64,000 bases of DNA from positions 4,216,001 to 4,280,000 of the forward strand of contig NC_089436.1 of the NCBI RefSeq assembly GCF_026210795.1, written 5' to 3'. The translations under genes and the position numbers were made by a program. This stretch comes from Rhizophagus irregularis (Eukaryota > Glomeromycota > Glomeromycetes > Glomerales > Glomeraceae). Numbering within the stretch: the first letter of the stretch is position 1; each line of letters opens with the position of its first letter. Of the stretch, positions 12,425 to 21,790 are shown piece by piece. The notes below the pieces were generated by a model. It did not search any database and had not been told where the DNA came from. It saw only the letters and a list, made by a program, of their open reading frames with translations.

Positions 12425-12668
12425 TAAAGTTGCTTGCCGAAACCTAGGGGTTTAGGCAAGATGGCATTTCGCCGAAAAGCGAAATTCTGCCAAAACTATA
12501 TTAAAGTTATATTAAAAAACTGGCAAAACTTTAGAGAAAGGTAAAACTGCCAAAACTTATTATAAATGCCGAAACTGCTGAAACTCTGCCAAAACTATAA
12601 TAAATCTATAGTAAAATTTTGACGAAACTAATCATAGGATTTTGAAAAAGTTTAGACAAGCAACCTTA
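12425..12668. mobile_element. hAT-type MITE, 244 bp, with 8-bp TSD
   Basis: Termini TAAAGTTGCTTGCC and, reverse-complemented, TAAGGTTGCTTGTC. The flanking 8-bp duplication ATGACGAT (12417-12424 and 12669-12676) fits the hAT target consensus NTNNNNAN. The paralog at about 35530 has a single ATGACGAT with no insert. The interior repeats 'GCCAAAACT'-like words and has no coding capacity. Confidence 0.85.
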
Positions 12669-12707
12669 ATGACGATCACCAATTTTAGCCAAATTAAAAA
12701 ATCACGT

Positions 12708-14370
12708 TGTAACTAAGGATGGCAACGGTCGGTCATGGTCGGTCATCGGTCAGTTATAACTGGTCAAGAACCTTTGACTGACTGACCGACCATTTGACCG
12801 ACCGTTTGACCGACTGGTTAACCGATCCTGAAAATGTTTGTGAAATGTAATTTAATTGAAATACTTAATAAAAAATGTTTTTGCAACGTTTTCTATTAAA
12901 ATAATTAAAAAAACGTTTGCGAAACATTTTTTTTTATTAAATTACATTTCGCAAACGTTTTCAGGATTGGTTAAACAGTCGGTCAAATGGTTGGTTAACC
13001 GGTCGGTCAGACCAGTCGGTCAAATGGTTGGTCAGAGGTCTTTGACCGACCGATATCGGTCATGGTCATAACCGGTCATAACCGGTTAATGACCGTAACC
13101 GTTGCCATCCCTAGTTGTAACCATGGATATCGAACTTAATAGAATAGATGAATAATATATTTGAATAGAAGATTACATAGTAGAAAATCACATGATTGGA
13201 TAAATAATTAGCTGGAAAGGATAAATATTTAGGAGAAGAAATGATCTACATGATGTAATGTTTATTAAATGATTAATGACGAACCAATAGATCAATAAGG
13301 GGTCGATCGATGCGGCTTAGCAACCAGTTTATCAAGTTCGTCAACAGGAATAATTAGGAGGAGTAACTATAAGCCACAAAAGATAGATTATGGGATAATA
13401 TGAAAAGATAATATAAAAGATAATATGAAAAGATGATACAAAAAGATAGCACAGCTACAAAAGATGGATTATTTCTTTACAATATAATATTTGAAAGATT
13501 ATGTTATTTTAAAGAAAAGATAGCACAGCCACAAAAGATGGGTTATAAATTATTTCTTTACGATGTAATATTTGAAAGATAGAAAAGATACATAAAATAG
13601 CATATTAAAAATAGCATATTAAAAAAGATAGCATATTAGAAATAGCATATTAGAAAGATAGTACATAAAAGATAACATATAACATAAAATATTAGAAAGA
13701 AATAAGAAGTAAGAAAAGAAAGAATAAGAAAGTTGGTTTAAATAAGAGCGGAATGGGAAGTGAATTCGACAGTCGCCAGTGAGGATTTTGAATTTTAGGT
13801 AATTTAGTTATTTGTGAATTTTACGAAGATCAAAATATAAATAAAGTACTCTTTACCCATTAATTAATGATTATCGACTCTTTTATACTGTTTTCTTATG
13901 ATGAAAAAGTATGTTAAATAATGGATTCCTTTACCATTTGATATATGAGAAACGCACGAACATAATAGTTTGGTTAGTCAGAATGTACACAATCATATGG
14001 GTGAAGGGTTCATAAATGTTTGTAAAAACATTAATTATTAAAAGTTATTTCGAATATACTTATCTGTTATGGTTCGCCTAAGTTTTAATTAATGTTAAAT
14101 AAGTATTAAAATGATGAAGTAAATATGAATATAAAGAATTAAGGAGACCCAAGTGTAACTCGTATTATTTTGAGAAACCCAAGTGTGGTTTATTGAGAAG
14201 CCCAAGTGTGACTTGTATGTTAAGAAAGTCTGAGACCAGTGACTTTAGAGTCCAAGTGTGGCTAATGTATATTGAGAAGTCCGTGTGTGACTTAGAAAAT
14301 GATGAAAATTAAAAGTTAAAGATTTAAAACTAAACCAAGCAAGAATATTAATATTTCGCTGAGAGCACAT
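12708..14370 (+). mobile_element. LTR, left copy, 3' end truncated
   Basis: Starts TGTAAC at 12708, is split by the 400-bp MITE, and resumes CATGGATATCG at 13122. From there to about 14365 it matches, in inverted orientation, the right LTR (14971-16348). Landmarks shared by both copies are the GAATTC-containing segment at about 13760 / 15455 (AGCGGAATGGGAAGTG) and AAACTAAACCAAGCAAGAAT at about 14325 / 15050. The last roughly 70 bp of the right copy (ending GGGGGTGAC) are missing here, and a palindromic repeat follows instead. No gag/pol sequence lies between the two LTRs. Confidence 0.7.
12714..13113. mobile_element. hAT-type palindromic MITE, 400 bp, with 8-bp TSD
   Basis: Termini TAAGGATGGCAACGG and, on the other strand, TAGGGATGGCAACGG. 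Both are flanked by GTTGTAAC (12706-12713 and 13114-13121), an NTNNNNAN target. Both arms are built from GACCGACC/GGTCGGTC words and can fold onto each other almost end to end, around a central AT-rich palindrome with ACGTTT arms. It landed inside the first bases of the left LTR. The open frame at 12856-13071 is a by-product of the palindrome. Confidence 0.85.
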
Positions 14371-14382
14371 AGAGCTCCGAAT

Positions 14383-14505
14383 GGGTCAGGTCAGGTCAGG
14401 TTAATTGATAAACCTGACCTGAAATTTTTTTTCAGGTCAGGTCAGGTCAGGTTATATCAGGTTGTCTGTTTGACCTGACCTGACCTGAAACCTGAAAATT
14501 TTCAG
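14383..14505. repeat. CAGGTCAGGT / ACCTGACCTG palindromic repeat
   Basis: Short-period repeat in which GTCAGGTCAGG blocks alternate with their complements ACCTGACCTG, giving large potential hairpins. It sits exactly between the truncated end of the left LTR and the start of the transposase remnant. Confidence 0.7.
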
Positions 14506-14970
14506 GGGTCCCTTTCAGTTACTGATGAATTTTCATCAGATGAGATGCATCGATTTTGGCTGAATTCACAAAATATTAAAGATTCACAGATTTCTGGCAA
14601 AGAAGGCTTCCCAGGTGAATTTCTTAAGCCGGTATCTCATAATATACTACTTTCAAGTGAAATGTTAAATTTAATGGTCGAATATTACAATACGACTTAC
14701 GAATCATTTGGATTTCAGAGGCCTCTTGTAGAAGGTTTAGATAACGATATAATAATTAGGGTCAAAATTAACCAATTCGGAAGGTGTCAGATTGGTTCAG
14801 AAGTCTTTGGATCGTCATTATCGTTAAGACATGTAAAAAGTTCGTACGTCTTAGCGAAATTTATTATGGATGATGAAGATGTCGACACCTACCCAGGTCA
14901 AATTCAGTATTATTTTACTCACGTAGTAGACTTTCCGGATGGTCCCATCGAACATTTTCTAGCATACGTT

Positions 14971-16348
14971 GTCACCCCCGTCTGCCACCCGGTGGTAAAC
15001 AAAATTCCCTGCTTTAATGTATATTCGTTCTCCACGAAACATTAATATTCTTGCTTGGTTTAGTTTTATTACTACTTAACTTTCAAATTGCGATAGCTCT
15101 CGCCACGATATTTCATCCATTATCTTCTTTCAAAATACGATAGTTCTCTTTACAAAAGTTTATATTTTATTCATTTCATAATTCTCGTTATGACATTAAA
15201 TTCACCATGAATTTGTCCAATTAAAATTAATTAAGCGAACATTACAGTAAAGTTTAGGGCGAACCTATTACCTTTAAAATAACATTACGCTTTACTAACA
15301 ATTAATTAAACAAAATTACTTTTTCATCATAAGAAAATAGTAACAAAAACAATCGAAACAATTAATTTTCATATAAAGGGTATTTTATTTATTCTTCATA
15401 AAATTCACAATTAACTAATTTACTTAAAGTTTTACATCGTATCTGACGACTGTGGAATTCACTTCCCATTCCGCTCCTATTTAAACCAACTTTCTTATTC
15501 TTTCTTTTCCTACTTCTTATTTCTTTCTAATATTTTATATGTTATCTTTTATGCGCTATCTTATATGCTATTTTATATGTTATCTTTTCTAATATGTTAT
15601 ACTATTTTAATATGCTATCTTTTCTTTAAAATAATCTTTCGCATATTATGTCGTAAAGATATAATCCATCTTTTGTGGCTGTGCTATCTTTTCTTTAAAA
15701 TAAAATAATCTTTCAAATATTATATCGTAAAGATCCATCTTTTGTGGCTGTGCTATCTTTTCTTTAAAATAAAATAATCTTTCAAATATTATATCGTAAA
15801 GATCCATCTTTTGTGGCTGTGCTATCTTTTCTTTAAAATAAAATAATCTTTCAAATATTATATCGTAAAGATCCATCTTTTGTGGCTGTGCTATCTTTTC
15901 TTTAAAATAAAATAATCTTTCAAATATTATATCATAAAGATCCATCTTTTGTGGCTGTGCTATCTTTTCTACTGCGTCTCGTCAGCTATTCTTCTACTGC
16001 GGCTGCAGTTCATCAATATTTTACATGTTCCTATTTTTTTTGTTCCTTTAATTCGCTATCCTTCCTTTTTATATGATTTATCATTTGTGGCTTATGATTA
16101 CTCCTCCTAATTGTTCCTATTGTTGAACTTGATAAACTGGTTGCTAAGCCACATCGATCAACTCCCCACTTGATCTATTGGTTCTCCGTTAATCATTTAA
16201 TAAACATTACATCATGTAGATCATTCCTTCTCCTAAAAGTTTATCCTTTCCGGTTAATTTTATCCAATCATGTGACTTTCTATCGTTTGATCTTTTATTC
16301 CATATTATTCCTCCATATTATGCGATTACTTCAGTATCTATGGCTACA
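14971..16348 (-). mobile_element. Solo LTR, 1378 bp, with 5-bp TSD
   Basis: On the minus strand the element runs TGTAGCCATAG...GGGGGTGAC. It is flanked by the 5-bp direct repeat ACGTT (14966-14970 and 16349-16353), typical for LTR retrotransposon integration. It interrupts the transposase remnant precisely, and the coding sequence is collinear on both sides. No internal retrotransposon genes or second same-orientation LTR are present, so it is a solo LTR. Its 3' end is AC rather than the usual CA. Confidence 0.85.
15660..15960. repeat. 69-bp tandem repeat inside the right LTR
   Basis: CCATCTTTTGTGGCTG recurs at 15666, 15735, 15804, 15873 and 15942, an exact 69-bp period. The unit length is a multiple of three, so the minus strand shows an artificial open frame of repeated 23-residue blocks (15646-15945). 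The left LTR has only about two diverged units, so the array expanded after the copies separated. Confidence 0.9.
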
Positions 16349-16717
16349 ACGTTCGTTGGTATAAACACGCAAATTCAACCAATATTCGATACTATTTCAG
16401 CAGTGATGAAATTTGTAATGTTAGAGTTGTAGAATACCGAATTTTATCCAATAAGTCGTGATTGTATAATACCTGTGCATCATATTTTAGGTAGATTTGT
16501 ACCAGTAAGTTACCAAATCTCAAACCGGCAAAATGCAAGAGAGTATTTAGCCGTAAATCCAATTAGTAGAAAATACCAATTATAAACTTATAAGTTTTAG
16601 ACATAAATTTATAATAAATTGAGTAATTGACTATAAATTTGGTGTTGATTTTTCCGAATTTCTGAATTTTAATGACAAATCATGTTTTTCAAAAGTTAAT
16701 TTTGATGACTTTTTTTG

Positions 16718-17105
16718 TATCAATCAGCCGTCAATCAAATATAATGATTTTTTGCCAAATTTTTATTGAATTTTTATTGAATTTTTATTGAATTGTCAAT
16801 TTTCCATAAATTGGAAGTACATATTTGAATATTGGGCAAATTTTAGGTTGATTTGCCATTTGTCTGATTTTTTTTTTGATTTCAACCAGCATCAATCAGC
16901 CGTCAATCAAATATAATGATTTTTTTCTGGATTTTTATTGAATTTTTATTGAATTTTTATTGAATTGTCAATTTTCCATAAATTGGAAGTACATATTTGA
17001 ATATTGGGCAAATTTTAGGTTGATTTGCCATTTGTCTGATTTTTTTTTTGATTTCAACTAGCATCAATCAGCCGTCAATCAAATATGATGATTTTTTTCT
17101 GGATT
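16718..17105. repeat. 172-bp tandem repeat
   Basis: CAATCAGCCGTCAATCAAAT starts at 16721, 16893 and 17065, a 172-bp period with nearly identical units. Within each full unit an 11-bp word (ATTGAATTTTT) is repeated three times. It follows directly after the stop of the Plavaka-like remnant and may belong to that element's 3' non-coding end. Confidence 0.8.
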
Positions 17106-17560
17106 TTCATTAAATTGTCCGATTGGCATCAATCAGATGTGCCGATTTGTAATGTCAGTCGATTTTGGTCTGATTTTTAGCTGATTTTCCATATGTCCGA
17201 TTTTTTTGATTTCGACCAGTGTCAAAGTCAGCTCGGTCGTCTATAAGAGAAATCTTGAAAAGATTCAATTTTTGATTCCAATCCCTAGCTACTATTTTCA
17301 ATGTTTCAGGTTGATCAAACCCAATTGTATGTTTTAATGATGTAAGTATTTGTAATTATTTAAAATAAATAACTTTTAAGTAGATTGTCATGTATTATTA
17401 TTTTTTGTATGCTAAAAATTCATACATGTATGGTTTATTGCAAGTCTGTATGGATTTTCATACATAGATTGAAAACCATACTGCGTAAAACCATACATAC
17501 CATACAGTACATACATAAAAAACTATACCATACAGGTTTAAGTAGAGTATACATATAAAC

Positions 17561-20500
17561 TGTACAGTACGATCAGCTGAACTGTACTGTACATTTGTGG
17601 TTGTACGATCATTTATGTAACAATAAAATTTTAGTACAGTGTACAGTATAAGTGTATAACACTTGTATAACCAAACGATCTATGATCAGACTTTTTTTTT
17701 TTCTCACTCTCCCAAAGAAACACGTCAAAGAAACACGTCTAAAAGTCAACAAAGACTTTATACATATAAATCTTACAACAAAAATGGCAGAAATTTCTAC
17801 CGAAGTCAATAAAGAAATTATCGAAAAGGTATATAACCTGGGTTAAACATGCTGAAAAGGTCAAAATAGTTGTTTCAGCAGGTGGTCAATTTCGGAAAGT
17901 GCCGCAATAAACCAATTTTAGTATTTATTTTTTATATAACAGATATTTTACACGAATAGATTCCTTAGAAATATGTTTCTAATGCTAAAATTAGCATTTA
18001 TCCTTGTATTTAGTACCATTAAAATTACCAAAATAATTTTTTAAATTAAACTTTATATTTATTAATTATTATTTCTATATTTTATATATTCAATAGTGGC
18101 CTACCCAAAATACTGCTAAATTTGGTAGAAATTTAACGGCATCTGAGGTTCACTATTATTTAGAATTTCAAGAATATCCTAATACATCTGAAACTGGTTT
18201 CGCAAGTATTTATAATGTATCAGGTTGGGATGAGAATGAAGCACAAAAAGCGTTTGCTATGAATAATATTCAATATTCATATGGAGGCAATGGTACAATT
18301 CGCAAAGTACAAAATTGTGATTTTTTTCCTGGAATCAGAGTATCCAAGGAACAACGTAATTGCCTTAGTGTTAAAGTATGTGAATTTGCGTCCAAAGAAT
18401 TAGATGTTGGTCATACATCTGTGGATTTTTCTAAATCCTTTTTCAAAAATATATTTGACGCCAATGAAAAATTTCATGAGAAAACAACTCTTTGGTTAGT
18501 AATTCATATATTTATTTTAATTTATAAATACTATATAATAATATATTAAAGTTCATAAAATAACTAATTTATTTTGTAGTGTGTTCGCTAAAGCATATGA
18601 ATGTCATTGTGAATATATTGATCAAAATGGAGTAAAATGTAACGGTATACCAAAATTATGTGAATTTAATCAAGTACGTATAAATTATATAATAAGTTCT
18701 TTTAAAATTATAATTATTATTATTTAATTATCTAAAATTTATAATATTTTCAGGTGGCTGGTTTAATAACATCAAAAAAAAAGTTTATTGGATGTACTAA
18801 TTGGAAACCAAAAGAAAAACACCGATATTTAACAATTCCAAATAATGTTGATCTGGAATTATTAGAAACGATGTTTAGTGAATATTCCTATCATCCTTAT
18901 GGTATCGATTTTAAGGTAAAAATCTGGTGATCCATTTCACTAAAAAGTAATTTTATACAAAAATGTTTTTAACTAAATTTGGCAATTAGCATAGTGGATT
19001 TTAATTCTAAATTCGATAGAAAATGATTTTTTATGTAATTTTATTTTTTTCGCACAAAAATTTTAGTTCAAATTTATTTTTATAAATATTTTTTTGCTGT
19101 GTTATACATATATTTTTAAAATAAATAAATTAATTTAATATTTAAATTGCAGAACGATGAAGTTAATACGGTAGATGAGTGTTTTATGGTACGACCTAAT
19201 ATTGCACGATCTGATGAATGTCGTAAGTAAATTAATTAATAACTGTATTCTTTTTGTTATCTAAAATAATTAATAATTATTGTTTCATTAGCATTTTTGC
19301 ATAAAGTCAAAAATCGAATTGTTAAAGGATCTGTGAGTAAGAAGGCTAGTGCATGTCCGGTTACATTCTACCATATAATTCCAGAAAATTTAAAGGAATG
19401 CCCATTTATTGCAACTGTATCAGTGGGAAAACATAATCATCCACCTCCACCACCTTATAAAACCCCATATAATATTAAAAATCAACTTCAAAATATAATC
19501 AATAATGAACATACTCTTGATTTAACAAGAAGAAAGTTTTTAACTGGTAAGTTAAATTACACAAATATAAATCATAATTATTTATATAAGCTAATTAAAA
19601 TAATATAAAATAAATAGGAACAATGATTCAAAACTACTTAAATGGAAAACAATTAAGTGAATTACATCCATCATTGAATAATCAATCTAAAATTGATTAT
19701 TATATTGGCAAAACTCGGCGTTCACAATATCCATATGGACAAAATATCTTGGGAGTTACACATGAATTTATGAAACATGAAAAAAGTGAAGATCCATATA
19801 TTCGATCAATTCGTAAGTAAATTGTATTACGCGTAATACGTTTATATCACTTTTTTAATCGTAATTTAATTTTTTATATTTAATTTATTTTATTTACAGG
19901 ATTTCTTGATAGTGGCCAATATATTGTTGTATGTGCTACAAAGCAACAACTTAAAGCAATTCCTGAATTGACATATTTTGAAATTGATATGGCATTCAAA
20001 AGAATTCATGGTGTTACAAATGAATGGGAAGTATCAGCATATGTATCACGAATACAAAAAAGTGAGTTAAATTTTATTTACTTTAATTTATTTAATTTTT
20101 TATAATTTTAATTTAATTGCTTTAAAAATATATATAGCTTTAACTTTTGCACGAATATTTACAAATATTGAGACGGCTGATGCATATCAAAACCTATTTG
20201 AAGACTTGTTTAATTGCATAGAAAAAGATACGGGTGAAATATTTAATTTTATCATATTCATGGAAGGGGTTTGGGATGTATTATCGCAGATCAACACAAA
20301 GGGCAAGCTTTAGGTAAGCTAAACTACAGTATAAATTCGAATTATTTGAGTATAGGTATTAATAAATTTAATATTTAATTAGGTTTAGGTCGATATTTAA
20401 ATTCAAAGTATCCAAATTTAACGCCAGTTGAGCATTTACAACATATATATAAACTTTGCCAAGTTCATTATAAGCGGTAATTAGATGCATTAATAATTTT

Positions 20501-21790
20501 TTATAATCTAATTGAATTAATTACTAATTTATAATCATATTTTATTTTTTTTTTATTTAGAAATATTGACAAAAATAAGCAGATATCAAGTGAAATTCGA
20601 AGTGCTATGTATTTAGTACCAACTTTAGATACACAAGAAGAAGTGTTAATAGTATTAGATAAAATACAATCTAGTGGCGAATTAGGAGCAGAAGGTAATC
20701 ATTAAATTTAACTTTTCATCAAAATTCAAACAAATATTAAAGTATTTTTTTTATAGCTTGGGTAAAAGATAAACGTGTTTCATGGGTACTATCGGGTATA
20801 TCAATTGCATTTACCAAAATGGATCATATTATTTGGAATCAAACACCAAATAATACCAATGTGGGAGAAAGTGCACATGCAAACGTAAATCATGATGGAC
20901 GTAATTTATCACTTCTTGCCGGAATTGTTAGGTAAAACTTTTTATTTGTTTGTATATAAAACTTATTAAATATTTATTAAAATTCCTTTTTTTTAGAGGA
21001 TGTAACTTTGATAAACGACAGTGGGAAAGTGGAAATGTCTATGAAAAATATAATATTCCTGATTCTTATAGAGATAAATCTGAATTGGCACGATCAATTC
21101 AAGCTGAGAAAAGAGCGGGTAAGTATAATTAATTATTTTAATTATTTTTAAAATATATTTAACGTAATAATTTGTATTTTAATTATTTTAGCAAAAAAGC
21201 GTAAATGTAAACAAACTTCATCCTTGAGTACAGTAAAAAAACAAAAAAGTAATTCTCATAATAAGGAAAATGATACTATTGAAATTATTGAATCAAACGG
21301 AGATCCATGTTTTGATCAACAAAGAAAAGTTAATACTTTGGCGCAAGAAACACTAGCTATTCGAAAGCAGGCAAATGATGAGCTTGAAAGGGAAATTGCA
21401 CTGCTTGAGAAAAGAAACAAACTCTTAGGTTTATAATTTTTTCAACATGATTTTCAATTACTTTTATAGAGAGTGCAGCATGTTCGAAGTAAAATAAAGT
21501 AATTTTCCAATGACAATAATAAAAATATTTGCGCACGTTAACAGTTAATATAACTATTTATTTATTTATAATTTTATTAATAAAGAACTTTTTTAATTGT
21601 GAATTTAATATAAGAATCACGTGATAATCATTTATTTTTACAATTGTACTGTACGAAATTTGTTACAATTTAACTGTACGGTACAATACAAGACTTATAT
21701 GTATATATATATATATAAGTGCTGTACTGTACTGTATGGATTTTATTATAATTAATCGTACCGTACAGTTCAGCTGATCGTACCGTACAG
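17561..21790 (+). mobile_element. MULE-like DNA transposon, about 4.2 kb, with diverged TIRs
   Basis: The left end, TGTACAGTACGATCAGCTGA from 17561, and the right end read on the other strand, CTGTACGGTACGATCAGCTGA (written as the first 20: CTGTACGGTACGATCAGCTG), are inverted copies. Each continues inward with further GTACAG-type words out to about 17650 and 21655. The single transposase gene lies between them in one orientation. No clean 8-10 bp target duplication was found outside the ends, so the exact borders are uncertain. The motif is itself palindromic and also occurs alone at about 7.4 kb. Confidence 0.6.
17784..21436 (+). pseudogene. MULE-like DDE transposase gene, 14 exons, one frameshift
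   Basis: Exons by eye: 17784-17828, 18097-18494, 18580-18673, 18754-18915, 19153-19222, 19292-19546, 19618-19812, 19900-20061, 20138-20313, 20383-20476, 20561-20694, 20757-20931, 20997-21118, 21192-21436, all GT-AG. The exon total is 2327 nt, one base short of a whole number of codons. The break is near 20250 in exon 9, between '...DTGEIFNF' and 'YHIHGRGLGCIIADQHKG'. Repaired length would be about 775 aa. Motifs: a Cys/His cluster 'ECHCEYIDQNGVKCNG' (exon 3), first catalytic Asp in 'YFEIDMAFKRI' (exon 8), second Asp in 'IIADQHKGQ' (exon 9), the CxxH block 'LCQVHYKRN' (exons 10-11) and the Glu in 'GESAHANVNHDGR' (exon 12). The end is basic (KKRKCK) with a coiled-coil-like tail. Without the missing base the product stops right after exon 9. 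It could be domesticated, dead, or a sequencing error. Confidence 0.75.

Larger units (their letters stand above)
14515..16582 (+). pseudogene. C-terminal part of a Plavaka/CACTA-like transposase ORF, split by an LTR
   Basis: The first block, 14515-14970, reads through 'FPGEFLKPVSHNILLSSEML', 'RVKINQFGRCQIGSEVFGS' and 'YPGQIQYYFTHVVDFPDGPI' to '...HFLAYV'. The second block, 16354-16582, resumes with 'RWYKHANSTNIRYYFSSDE', then after a frameshift 'EFYPISRDCIIPVHHILGRF' and finally 'REYLAVNPISRKYQL' and a stop. I recognise these as the conserved C-terminal BAH-like tail of the 'transposase domain' proteins abundant in Rhizophagus. Removing 14971-16348 and one ACGTT copy rejoins the blocks in frame at 'AYV/RWY', so the ORF was intact here when the LTR arrived. 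The one-base shift and a TAG near 16425 are independent damage. The catalytic N-terminal part is absent. Family assignment is from memory of the motif. Confidence 0.75.

Noticed and set aside
12856-13071. 71-aa ORF 'VNRSVRPVGQMVGQ'
   Set aside because: Lies wholly inside the palindromic hAT MITE; product of the GGTCGG repeats.
15646-15945. 99-aa repeat protein on the minus strand
   Set aside because: It is the 69-bp LTR satellite read in frame; the period is a multiple of three by chance.
12708-16348. One composite transposon with 1.3-kb terminal inverted repeats
   Set aside because: The right arm alone has its own 5-bp duplication (ACGTT) inside a collinear ORF, so it is a separate LTR insertion, not the end of a larger element.
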